Shown here: positions 1 to 6,203 of the stretch, piece by piece | Layout of the letters: each line of letters starts with the position of its first letter | Numbering within the stretch: the stretch's first letter is position 1 | Source: Microbacteriaceae bacterium | GTDB lineage: Bacteria > Actinomycetota > Actinomycetes > Actinomycetales > Microbacteriaceae | NCBI GenBank assembly: GCA_025463615.1 | Contig: JAODAU010000233.1 | Coordinates: 1 to 9,648, forward strand | Length of the DNA stretch: 9,648 bases | Direction of reading: 5' to 3' | Made by a program: the position numbers and the translations under genes | The notes under the pieces: generated by a model | What the model saw: the letters and a program-made list of their open reading frames with translations, nothing else | The model's database searches: none | What the model was told of the DNA's origin: nothing

Positions 1-745
<745 letters not shown>

Positions 746-790
746 GGTAGATCCTTTCGACTCATCAAGCGTAAGCCCGCGAAAGGAAGA

Positions 791-826
791 CCCGCCGCCG
801 TGCGGATCAGGACACACGGCGGCGGG
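791..826 (-). terminator. Strong hairpin, second of a tandem pair after the GH35 gene
   Basis: Perfect 12-bp arms CCCGCCGCCGTG (791-802) and CACGGCGGCGGG (815-826) enclose a 12-nt loop. On the minus strand the stem is followed by TCTTCCTTTC, a pyrimidine-rich tail that suits intrinsic termination. It lies between the end of the beta-galactosidase and the start of the oxidoreductase, both on the minus strand, so it probably separates their transcripts. Confidence 0.7.
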
Positions 827-832
827 CGGGAG

Positions 833-868
833 CCCGTCACCCCGCGGATCAGGACGCGGGGTGACGGG
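833..868 (-). terminator. Strong hairpin, first of a tandem pair after the GH35 gene
   Basis: Perfect 14-bp arms CCCGTCACCCCGCG (833-846) and its complement (855-868) enclose the 8-nt loop GATCAGGA. It begins 6 nt past the beta-galactosidase stop codon. There is no U-run after it, as is common for actinobacterial terminators. Its loop region shares the 12-mer GCGGATCAGGAC (844-855) with the neighbouring hairpin (802-813). Confidence 0.7.
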
Positions 869-874
869 GGCTTG

Positions 875-2632
875 TCAGGTCTCGGTCGGGCCGAGATCGG
901 GGGCGGCCACGAAGCGCGCCACGGGGTCGGGGAGGGCGTGCTGCTCGAACACGACGAGCGAGTTCTCTCCCGCCCGCACCGCCTCGGGCGGCACGAACAG
1001 CGTGTGCTGCGGGCCGCGCGACCAGTAGCGGCCGAGCGAGAACCCGTTGAACCAGGCGACGCCCTTGCCGAGGCGGCGCGTGTCGAGGTAGAGCGTCTGC
1101 GGTGCCGCCAGCGTGAGCGTCGCCCGAGCGAACAGCGGGCCGGCCTCGACCGGATCGCCGTCGGCGCGTGCGAGCTCTGCGTCGACGATCGCGATGTCGT
1201 CCAGGTTCAGCGGCAGCACCCGCCAGCCCGTCAGTTCCGTGCCGCCGAGCGTCACCGGGCCGATCAGCCCCTTCTGCTCGCCGATGAGCGGGCCGTAGTT
1301 GATGCGGCCCTGGTCCTCGACGAGCAGCGAGAGGGTGCCGGCGCCGGCGGGGATGACGATCGACGTCTCGTGCAGCTCGCGCGACATCACCCCGACCGGC
1401 TCGCCGCGGAAGAACACCTGCGCGCGGTCGCGCACCTCGCCCGTCGCGAGCACCAGGGGGCGCGGCGAGTCGATGTCGACGGAGTACAGGGCGAACCCGG
1501 TGTAGCGACCGAGCGCGTCCATGGTCGGCGGCGTGCGGTGCGCCGACCAGTCGCCGAGCAGGGGCGCCACCCGCGCGAGCGTCGCCGTCGCCGCGAACGG
1601 CGCCTCGAACGCGCAGGCCGGGATGCCTGCGGCGGGCAGTTCGTCGGGCACGTGCGCGTGGCGCGCGATCACCTCGCGGAACGCCCAGAACTTCTCGGTG
1701 GGCCTGCCGGCCTCGTCGAGTGGGGCGTCGTAGTCGTAGCTCGTGACGAGGGGACGGTAGGTGCCCTTGTGGTTCGCACCGTTGGTGAAACCGAAGTCGG
1801 TGCCGCCGTGCAGCATGTAGAGGCTGACGGATGCCCCGGCATCCAGCAGCACCTCGAGTTCGCGAGCGGACTCCGCCGCGGGGGTGGTGTGGTGCGGCTC
1901 GCCCCAGCTGTCGAACCAGCCGTCCCAGAACTCGGAGCACATGAGCGGGCCCGTGGGCTGGTGCCTGCGCAGTGTCGCGATCCGCTCGACGGCGCGCGTG
2001 CCGAACGAGCCCGTGGCGTGCGCGCCCTCGACGGAACCGTTGGCGAGCATCTCGTCGGTGGGCTGGTCGACGGTGGTGAGCGGCACGGTGATTCCGGCGT
2101 CGCGCGTGATGCGCACCAGCGACCGCAGGTAGTCGGTGTCGCTGCCGTACGCGCCGTACTCGTTCTCGATCTGCACCAGGATGACGGGGCCGCCCGCGTG
2201 CACCTGGCGCGGCGCGACGATCTCGTAGACGCGCCGCAGGTACTCGTCGACCGCGCGCAGGTAGGTCGGCTCGCTCGAGCGGATGCCGACGCCGGGCTCG
2301 AGAAACAGCCAGGCGGGCAGGCCGCCGCCGTCCCACTCGGCGCAGATGTACGGGCCCGGTCGCACGATCGCGGTCAGCCCGGCCTCGTGCACCAGGTCGA
2401 GGAAGCGCCCGAGGTCGAGCGCGCCGGACTGGGTCCACTCGCCGCGCCCGGGCTCGTGCGCGTTCCACGGCACGTACGTCTCGATGGTGGTGAGGCCGAG
2501 CAGCCTGGCCGAGTGGATGCGGTCGGCCCAGGCATCCGGGTGCACACGGAAGTAGTGGAGGGCTCCCGAGAGAACCCGATACGGCGCGTCGTCGAGCAGG
2601 AAGTCGTCGTCCCCGATCGTGAAGCGTGGCAT
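875..2632 (-). CDS. Glycoside hydrolase family 35 beta-galactosidase
   Basis: A 585-residue retaining beta-galactosidase that releases terminal beta-linked galactose. The GH35 signature GGPVILVQIENEYG spans residues 147-160, with E158 as the expected acid/base. The nucleophile is expected at E234 in CSEFWDGWFDSWG. The opening LSGALHYFRVHPDAWADRI and the RPGPYICAEWDGGGLPAWL block are typical of the family. The C-terminal part looks like the beta-sandwich domains of single-chain bacterial GH35 enzymes, with WFNGFSLGRYW near the end. No signal peptide is visible, so it is probably cytoplasmic and acts on imported oligosaccharides. The start is ATG at 2632, with GAAAGAG about 9 nt upstream. Upstream in-frame codons lie in the regulatory gap. 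It diverges from a LacI-type repressor that most likely controls it. Substrate linkage is unknown. Confidence 0.95.
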   Translation of the reverse strand: MPRFTIGDDDFLLDDAPYRVLSGALHYFRVHPDAWADRIHSARLLGLTTIETYVPWNAHEPGRGEWTQSGALDLGRFLDLVHEAGLTAIVRPGPYICAEWDGGGLPAWLFLEPGVGIRSSEPTYLRAVDEYLRRVYEIVAPRQVHAGGPVILVQIENEYGAYGSDTDYLRSLVRITRDAGITVPLTTVDQPTDEMLANGSVEGAHATGSFGTRAVERIATLRRHQPTGPLMCSEFWDGWFDSWGEPHHTTPAAESARELEVLLDAGASVSLYMLHGGTDFGFTNGANHKGTYRPLVTSYDYDAPLDEAGRPTEKFWAFREVIARHAHVPDELPAAGIPACAFEAPFAATATLARVAPLLGDWSAHRTPPTMDALGRYTGFALYSVDIDSPRPLVLATGEVRDRAQVFFRGEPVGVMSRELHETSIVIPAGAGTLSLLVEDQGRINYGPLIGEQKGLIGPVTLGGTELTGWRVLPLNLDDIAIVDAELARADGDPVEAGPLFARATLTLAAPQTLYLDTRRLGKGVAWFNGFSLGRYWSRGPQHTLFVPPEAVRAGENSLVVFEQHALPDPVARFVAAPDLGPTET

Positions 2633-2681
2633 GCTGACGGACTCTTTCTGATCTGGCAACCCGGTGGGAAACGACGGCTTT

Positions 2682-2697
2682 TGGGTCATGTGACCCA
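2682..2697. promoter_or_regulatory. 16-bp dyad, candidate LacI-family operator
   Basis: TGGGTCATGTGACCCA has perfect 7-bp arms around a central TG. It lies 50 bp upstream of the GH35 start, inside the gap shared with the divergent LacI gene, where an autoregulated repressor usually binds. It does not contain the common CG-centred LacI core, so assignment to this regulator is inference from position and symmetry. Confidence 0.45.
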
Positions 2698-2699
2698 TG

Positions 2700-2728
2700 T
2701 TTACGTCATCATCCTCCGCCAATACCGT
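2700..2728 (+). promoter_or_regulatory. Candidate promoter of the LacI-family gene
   Basis: TTTACG (2700-2705) and TACCGT (2723-2728) are 17 nt apart on the plus strand. The -10 box matches the consensus at only three of six positions. It overlaps the proposed GH35 -10 box on the other strand, and the 16-bp dyad ends 3 bp upstream of the -35 box. One regulator could therefore affect both genes. Confidence 0.25.
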
Positions 2729-2747
2729 AACCTGAGGACGCAAACAA
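2719..2747 (-). promoter_or_regulatory. Candidate promoter of the GH35 gene
   Basis: On the minus strand TTGTTT (2747-2742) is followed after 17 nt by TATTGG (2724-2719). Each box matches the consensus at three of six positions, so this is weak. A start near 2712 would place the dyad at 2682-2697 in the first ~30 transcribed bases, a position where a bound repressor would block elongation. Confidence 0.3.
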
Positions 2748-2772
2748 TCGCAAGCGCCTACTGGAAGCCGCC

Positions 2773-3813
2773 ATGACCGATTCTCCCCGTACCCGCCCCG
2801 CCCGTCCCACCCGCGGACCGTCCATGGGCGACGTCGCCGCCCTCGCCCAGGTCTCGAGCCAGACCGTCTCCCGGGTGGCCAACGGCCTCACCAATGTCGA
2901 TGAGAAGACCCGGCAGCGCGTGCTCGATGCGATGCAGACGATCGGCTATCGCCCGAACAAGGCCGCCCGCGCGCTGCGGCTCGGCAAGACGCTCAACGTG
3001 GGCATCATCATCCACTCGGTGGACCACTTCGGCACCGCCCGCACGCTCGAGGCGATCGCCGAGGCGACGGCCGCGATCGGCTACTCGATCTCGCTCGTCA
3101 CCGTGGACGGGCAGGATGCCCCGGCCATCGGCGAGGCGTTCGAGCGGCTGCTCGAGCAGCGCGTCGACGGCATGGTGATCGTCACCGAGGCCGACGTGTT
3201 CAAGCGCTCCGGCGCGGTCATCCCGTCGGATGTCTCGGTGGTCTTCATCGACGGCCTCCGCGCCACCGACCACTCGCGGGTCGACAACGACCAGGAGGGC
3301 GGCGCTCGCGCGGCGACCGAGCACCTGCTCGACCTGGGCCACACGACGGTGCACTTCATCTCGGGCCCGGGCATCTCGGCGAACGCCGCGGCGCGTGAGT
3401 CGAGCTGGCGCGAGACCCTCGTCGAGCGCGGCACCGAGCCGCCGACCGTGCTGCGCGGCGACTGGAGCGCGGAGTCGGCCTACGAGCTGGCGCTCCCGCT
3501 GCTCGCCGACCGCGGGGTCACGGCCGTGTTCGCCGCCAACGACGCAATGGCGCTCGGCGTGCTGCGTGCGGCGCACGAGCTCGGCCGCGACGTGCCCGGC
3601 GACCTCAGCGTGGTCGGCTTCGACAACGTGATGGAGGCCGCCTCGTTCTGGCCGCCGCTCACCACCATCCGGCAGGACTTCGCCGCCGTGGGACGCGCCA
3701 CCGTCGACCTGCTCATGGCCACGATCGACGCGCCCACGCGCCCGACCGAGTCCGTGATCGTGCCGACCGAGCTCGTCGTGCGCAAGAGCACCGGGCCGGC
3801 GCCGAAGCGCTAG
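2773..3813 (+). CDS. LacI-family transcriptional repressor
   Basis: A 346-residue regulator. Residues 18-69 form the LacI helix-turn-helix and hinge: MGDVAALAQVSSQTVSRVANG, then TRQRVLDAMQTIGYRPNKAARALR. The rest is a periplasmic-binding-protein-like sugar sensor (VGIIIHSVD, GMVIVTEADV, VDNDQEGGARAATEHLLDLGH, AVFAANDAMALGVLRAAHELG, DLSVVGFDN). These are standard positions for effector binding and dimerisation. ATG at 2773 is preceded by GGAAG at a 5-nt gap. ATG at 2824 would also leave a complete HTH. The divergent GH35 gene makes a galactoside or its breakdown product the likely inducer, but the ligand is inference. Its stop shares the tetramer CTAG with the stop of the convergent hydrolase. 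Confidence 0.95.
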   Translation: MTDSPRTRPARPTRGPSMGDVAALAQVSSQTVSRVANGLTNVDEKTRQRVLDAMQTIGYRPNKAARALRLGKTLNVGIIIHSVDHFGTARTLEAIAEATAAIGYSISLVTVDGQDAPAIGEAFERLLEQRVDGMVIVTEADVFKRSGAVIPSDVSVVFIDGLRATDHSRVDNDQEGGARAATEHLLDLGHTTVHFISGPGISANAAARESSWRETLVERGTEPPTVLRGDWSAESAYELALPLLADRGVTAVFAANDAMALGVLRAAHELGRDVPGDLSVVGFDNVMEAASFWPPLTTIRQDFAAVGRATVDLLMATIDAPTRPTESVIVPTELVVRKSTGPAPKR

Positions 3814-4595
3814 ACAGCCTTCACGAAGCGGGCCACCTCGGCCGCGAAGCTGCGCGGCTCCCATGAGTGGTTCGCGCCCGGCATGGACTTCTGCGTCGAC
3901 CCCGGGATCGCCGCCGTGATCGCGTCGGCCGCGTTGCGCATGATCGGCAGCGTCTGCTCGCCGTAGAGCACCTCCACGGGGATCCGCAGGTCGCCGATCA
4001 GGTCGGGCAGGGGCTTCGACTCGGTCCAGGCGAGCGACTCGGCATCCGGGCGGTTGCTCACGACCTGGGCGACCAGCTGCGGGTACATCGGCGAGTGCTT
4101 CGCGCCCTCCAGCCACTCGGGAGGCATGTCCTTCATGTACCAGGCGAGGCCGCCCTCGAGGTCGCCGGCGCCGAGGCGACGGTCGAACTCGGCCGCGAAC
4201 GGCACCGCGCCTCCGCCGATGGCGCCGAGCGGCGCCTCCCAGAGGATGAGGCCGTCGACGGGCAGGCCCGATGCGGCCGCGAACAGCGCGATCGAGCATC
4301 CCGAGGAGTGCCCGCAGAGCACGGCGCTCCCGCCCGCGACCTCGATCAGCGCGGCGATCGACGCGACCTCGCGATCCAGGTGCAGCTCGCCCTCGGCGGG
4401 GCTCTCGCCGCGACCGAGCCGGTCGTAGACGATCGTGGTGAGGCCCTCGGCGGCGGCGAGCTGCGCGGTCTCCGTGGTCGTCGGATCCCACGCCCGGAAC
4501 GGCCCCGCACCGGCGACGAACACGACGGCCGGGCCCGATCCCTCGATGTCGTAGGCGACCCGGTCGCCCAGCGCGGTGGTGACGAATTCGGTCAT
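3810..4595 (-). CDS. Alpha/beta-fold hydrolase
   Basis: A 261-residue single-domain alpha/beta hydrolase without a signal peptide. The nucleophile elbow G-H-S-S-G puts the catalytic serine at S97. H243 in PGANHSWEP is the expected catalytic histidine, and E213 in VLYGEQT is the likely acid. FVAGAGPFRAWDPTT provides the oxyanion-hole region, and YDRLGRGES is the usual strand-4 to helix-B segment. ATG at 4595 has GGAGG 5 nt upstream. It follows the MerR gene by 41 bp on the same strand, so the two probably share a transcript and a response. The ester, amide or epoxide substrate cannot be told from the sequence. The 3' end overlaps the convergent LacI gene by four bases. Confidence 0.88.
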   Translation of the reverse strand: MTEFVTTALGDRVAYDIEGSGPAVVFVAGAGPFRAWDPTTTETAQLAAAEGLTTIVYDRLGRGESPAEGELHLDREVASIAALIEVAGGSAVLCGHSSGCSIALFAAASGLPVDGLILWEAPLGAIGGGAVPFAAEFDRRLGAGDLEGGLAWYMKDMPPEWLEGAKHSPMYPQLVAQVVSNRPDAESLAWTESKPLPDLIGDLRIPVEVLYGEQTLPIMRNAADAITAAIPGSTQKSMPGANHSWEPRSFAAEVARFVKAV

Positions 4596-4610
4596 GCTGT
4601 CCTCCGGGCG

Positions 4611-4650
4611 GGTCAGTCGGTCAGTGGGTCAATGGCTCAGTGGGTCGCGA
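4611..4650. repeat. Imperfect 8-bp tandem repeat at the end of the MerR gene
   Basis: The plus strand reads GGTCAGTC, GGTCAGTG, GGTCAATG, GCTCAGTG, then a decayed GGTCGCGA, five consecutive 8-mers. It covers the MerR stop codon and most of the gap to the hydrolase. On the coding strand the units carry TGA in successive frames because 8 is not a multiple of 3. Confidence 0.6.
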
Positions 4651-5020
4651 GCTCGCACAGCGGGTCGGTGCGGGCGGCGGCCGACGCGAGCAGGCGCTCC
4701 AGGGCGGCGCGGCGTTCGGCGAGCCGCGACATCCGGTCGTTCATGTCGTCGATGGCGCGGCGGTAGGTCTCGAGGGAGGCGGGGCAGTCGTCGCCCTGCT
4801 CGTTGCCGCTCACGATGCACTCGAGGAAGGGGCGGGACTGCTCGGCGGTGATGCCCAGCCGGCCCAGCTCGTGGATCTCGCGGATGAGGCGCAGCTGGTG
4901 CTCGTCGTAGTCGCGGTAGCCGTTGCCGCGGCGGCGGGCGGTGACCAGCCCGAGCGACTCGTAGTAGCGCACGGCCTTCACCGTGACGCCGGCGCGCTCC
5001 GCGACCTCCCCGATCAGCAT
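4637..5020 (-). CDS. MerR-family transcriptional regulator with three cysteines
   Basis: A 127-residue regulator. The winged HTH occupies residues 1-70 (MLIGEVAERAGVTVKAVRYYESLGLV, GYRDYDEHQLRLIREIHELGRLGIT). A long dimerisation helix follows at about 80-112, then a short tail. Cysteines are at 68, 79 and 122. C79 starts the dimerisation helix, as in the mercury and zinc/copper sensors, and C122 is in the C-terminal loop where those proteins bind metal. This suggests a metal, thiol or electrophile sensor. The exact ligand is unknown, and the pattern is not the iron-sulfur cluster motif of SoxR. ATG at 5020 has no Shine-Dalgarno and sits 6 nt beyond a -10-like box, so a leaderless message is likely. 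It diverges from thioredoxin across a duplicated operator and probably leads an operon with the hydrolase. Confidence 0.93.
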   Translation of the reverse strand: MLIGEVAERAGVTVKAVRYYESLGLVTARRRGNGYRDYDEHQLRLIREIHELGRLGITAEQSRPFLECIVSGNEQGDDCPASLETYRRAIDDMNDRMSRLAERRAALERLLASAAARTDPLCELATH

Positions 5021-5026
5021 GGAATC

Positions 5027-5060
5027 AGGGTAGACCCTGACCCCGGGGGCAGGGTCTACC
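5027..5060 (-). promoter_or_regulatory. MerR-type promoter/operator, unit 1 (merR-like gene)
   Basis: Perfect 11-bp arms GGTAGACCCTG (5029-5039) and CAGGGTCTACC (5050-5060) flank a 10-nt centre containing CCCCGGGG. On the minus strand TAGACC (5058-5053) and TACCCT (5032-5027) are separated by 20 nt. MerR-family promoters have an over-long 19-20 nt spacer with the dyad inside it. The start codon follows the -10 box after 6 nt, which predicts autoregulated leaderless transcription. Confidence 0.7.
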
Positions 5061-5062
5061 GC

Positions 5063-5094
5063 TTGACCCTGACCCGGAGGGCGGGCCCTACCGT
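5063..5094 (+). promoter_or_regulatory. MerR-type promoter/operator, unit 2 (thioredoxin gene)
   Basis: TTGACC (5063-5068) and TACCGT (5089-5094) are separated by 20 nt, the long spacer of MerR-activated promoters. Bases 5063-5092 match 24 of 30 positions of unit 1 (5031-5060), so this is a direct duplicate at 32-bp pitch. The left half is conserved and the right arm is degenerate. The thioredoxin ATG follows after 6 nt without a Shine-Dalgarno. Confidence 0.7.
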
Positions 5095-5100
5095 CACGTC

Positions 5101-5439
5101 ATGACAAACATGACCCTCGACAACGTGACCGACGAGACCTTCGCCGAGAGCGTGATCGCCGCCTCGAGCGGCAGGACCGTGCTCGTGGAGTTCTGGGCCG
5201 AGTGGTGCCCGCCGTGCCGGGCGCTGAGCCCGATCCTGGAGCAGCTGGCGGCGGAGCATCCGGACACCCTCACCGTGGTGAAGGTTAACGCCGACGACAA
5301 CGTGCGCACGGCCAGCGAGTACCGCGCGCTCGCCCTGCCCACGATGAAGCTGTTCCGCGACGGCGAGGTCGTGAAGACCATCGTGGGCGCGAAGCCGAAG
5401 GCGGCCCTGGAGGCCGACCTGGCGGGGCTGCTGGGCTAA
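5101..5439 (+). CDS. trxA: Thioredoxin with a WCPPC active site
   Basis: A 112-residue cytoplasmic thiol-disulfide oxidoreductase that spans the thioredoxin fold. The redox centre is WCPPC at residues 35-39 (C36, C39), not the usual WCGPC. The cis-proline is P80 in LALPTMKLF, and NADDN (63-67) and the final helix are in normal places. A proline in the first variable position alters the redox potential of related proteins, so the partner could differ from that of housekeeping thioredoxin. ATG at 5101 is taken because the -10-like TACCGT ends 6 nt earlier and no Shine-Dalgarno precedes it. ATG at 5110 is possible. The divergent MerR regulator probably activates it under thiol or metal stress. 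The gene symbol is by family only, since genomes like this often carry several thioredoxins. Confidence 0.93.
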   Translation: MTNMTLDNVTDETFAESVIAASSGRTVLVEFWAEWCPPCRALSPILEQLAAEHPDTLTVVKVNADDNVRTASEYRALALPTMKLFRDGEVVKTIVGAKPKAALEADLAGLLG

Positions 5440-5449
5440 GGTCGCCGGC

Positions 5450-5791
5450 TCAGGCGAAGACGAGTTCTCGGTCGATCGGAGCGCCGGCGCGGCGCGCTGA
5501 GTCGGGCGCGGGATCGGTGAGCCGCAGCGGGGACGCCGCCTTCGGGTCTAGCGACGCGAAAAGAGCGCGCATCGTCCTGTCCACCTGGGAGGTCGCCGCG
5601 CTAGAACTTGACGCTTCAACAGCCATCAGGAGAGTGATCTCGCGGTCCTTCTCGGAAGCGAATAGGTACGTCCCTGCTGTCTGTTCGTTCGCATAGAGTG
5701 CGTCCGAGAGACGGGCGAGCTTGCTGCGGAACTGCGCGGCACGTTGCGCGCGAACGTGCACGATCACCTTCGCCTGATAAACCCTTGTCAT
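5450..5791 (-). CDS. Small hypothetical protein (113 aa), second gene of a two-gene cassette
   Basis: I do not recognise this protein. The predicted order is strand (VYQAKVIVHV), helix (RAQRAAQFRSKLARLSDAL), strand (AGTYLFASE), strand (EITLLMAVEA), helix (QVDRTMRALFASL), then a proline- and arginine-rich tail ending ELVFA. That beta-alpha-beta-beta-alpha order could be a small ferredoxin-like or dimeric alpha/beta-barrel fold, which is inference. There is no signal peptide or membrane segment. ATG at 5791 follows the upstream gene's stop after 4 nt, and GGGGTGA overlapping that stop can serve as ribosome site, so coupling is likely. Codons such as ACA, AGG, GTT, TAT, CTA, TCA and AGT are much commoner than in neighbouring genes, suggesting acquisition. 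It ends 10 bp from the convergent thioredoxin stop. Confidence 0.7.
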   Translation of the reverse strand: MTRVYQAKVIVHVRAQRAAQFRSKLARLSDALYANEQTAGTYLFASEKDREITLLMAVEASSSSAATSQVDRTMRALFASLDPKAASPLRLTDPAPDSARRAGAPIDRELVFA

Positions 5792-5795
5792 TCCG

Positions 5796-6011
5796 TCACC
5801 CCAGCTCCACACAGTCGAAATCGTTCAGTTGCAAGCGGATCGCGGCCGGATCGACCGGCCACTGCCCCATTGTAGGCACTCGTACCGTGTATTTGTGCCT
5901 TGTGCACAGGCACACGAATTGCGAGTCGCGGTACTCGACCGTCCACGCGCATTGGCCCTCCAGCGCGACGAGAATGTGCTCGATCGCGGGATCATCGTGT
6001 TTTACGCGCAA
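5796..6011 (-). CDS. Small hypothetical protein (71 aa, or 79 aa from an earlier start), first gene of a two-gene cassette
   Basis: I do not recognise this protein. It reads RVKHDDPAIEHILVALEG, then CAWTVEYRDSQFVCLCTRHKYTVRVP and an acidic end NDFDCVELG. It has four cysteines (two as CLC), looks mixed alpha/beta, and has no membrane segment. TTG at 6011 is preferred because a perfect AGGAGG (6025-6020) lies 8 nt upstream and a good promoter lies 36 nt upstream. TTG at 6035 would add MSAQEAIT but has no clear ribosome site. The gene is followed after 4 nt by the 113-residue gene, so they form one transcription unit. Its less GC-biased codons match that partner and not the flanking genes. A toxin-antitoxin or immunity pair is conceivable from size and coupling, but nothing in the sequence shows it. 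Confidence 0.62.
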   Translation of the reverse strand: MRVKHDDPAIEHILVALEGQCAWTVEYRDSQFVCLCTRHKYTVRVPTMGQWPVDPAAIRLQLNDFDCVELG

Positions 6012-6019
6012 GGTGATTG

Positions 6020-6025
6020 CCTCCT
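6020..6025 (-). promoter_or_regulatory. Shine-Dalgarno AGGAGG deciding the TTG start at 6011
   Basis: The minus strand reads AGGAGG, then 8 nt, then TTG. It is the only consensus ribosome site ahead of this small gene. It favours the 71-residue product over the 79-residue one. Confidence 0.6.
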
Positions 6026-6046
6026 GCGCGCTCAAGCCCTCACGTC

Positions 6047-6075
6047 ATGCTAGCGAGAATTATTTGTGTAGACAA
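6047..6075 (-). promoter_or_regulatory. Promoter of the two-gene small-ORF cassette, with overlapping dyad
   Basis: On the minus strand TTGTCT (6075-6070) and TAGCAT (6052-6047) are exactly 17 nt apart, each matching consensus at four of six positions. The -35 box lies inside a short inverted repeat, TTTGT/ACAAA (6063-6076), which could bind a repressor. Transcription would begin near 6040, ahead of the AGGAGG site. Confidence 0.55.
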
Positions 6076-6096
6076 AGCACTGCCCAGTATTCAGAA

Positions 6097-6135
6097 GGAG
6101 GAGCGCCCCGAAACCCAGGGACGGGACGCTCCTCC
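6097..6135. terminator. Long stem-loop in the non-coding stretch
   Basis: Bases 6097-6110 and 6122-6135 form a 14-bp stem with one mismatch (outer nine pairs GGAGGAGCG/CGCTCCTCC are perfect) around an 11-nt loop containing CCCAGGG. On the minus strand it is followed by TTCTGAATACT, so it could end a minus-strand transcript coming from 6140-6300. It lies just upstream of the cassette promoter and would insulate it. A structured RNA is an alternative. Confidence 0.5.
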
Positions 6136-6203
6136 GGCGACGACACCCCTCACCAACCCGAATGGCTCGCGGCGCGCCCCGCGGGAGGGCCCACCCCCCG
6201 CGC

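Noticed and set aside
849..2468. Minus-strand open frame of 539 codons within GH35
   Set aside because: It is arginine-rich and low in complexity, in a different frame from the GH35 protein that carries the family signature. It is a shadow frame.
2758..4491. Minus-strand open frame of 577 codons over LacI and hydrolase
   Set aside because: Both underlying genes have full motifs in other frames. This one has the biased composition of a shadow.
4611..4650. CRISPR-like or direct-repeat array
   Set aside because: The units are 8 bp, adjacent and imperfect, without spacers. It is a simple tandem repeat.
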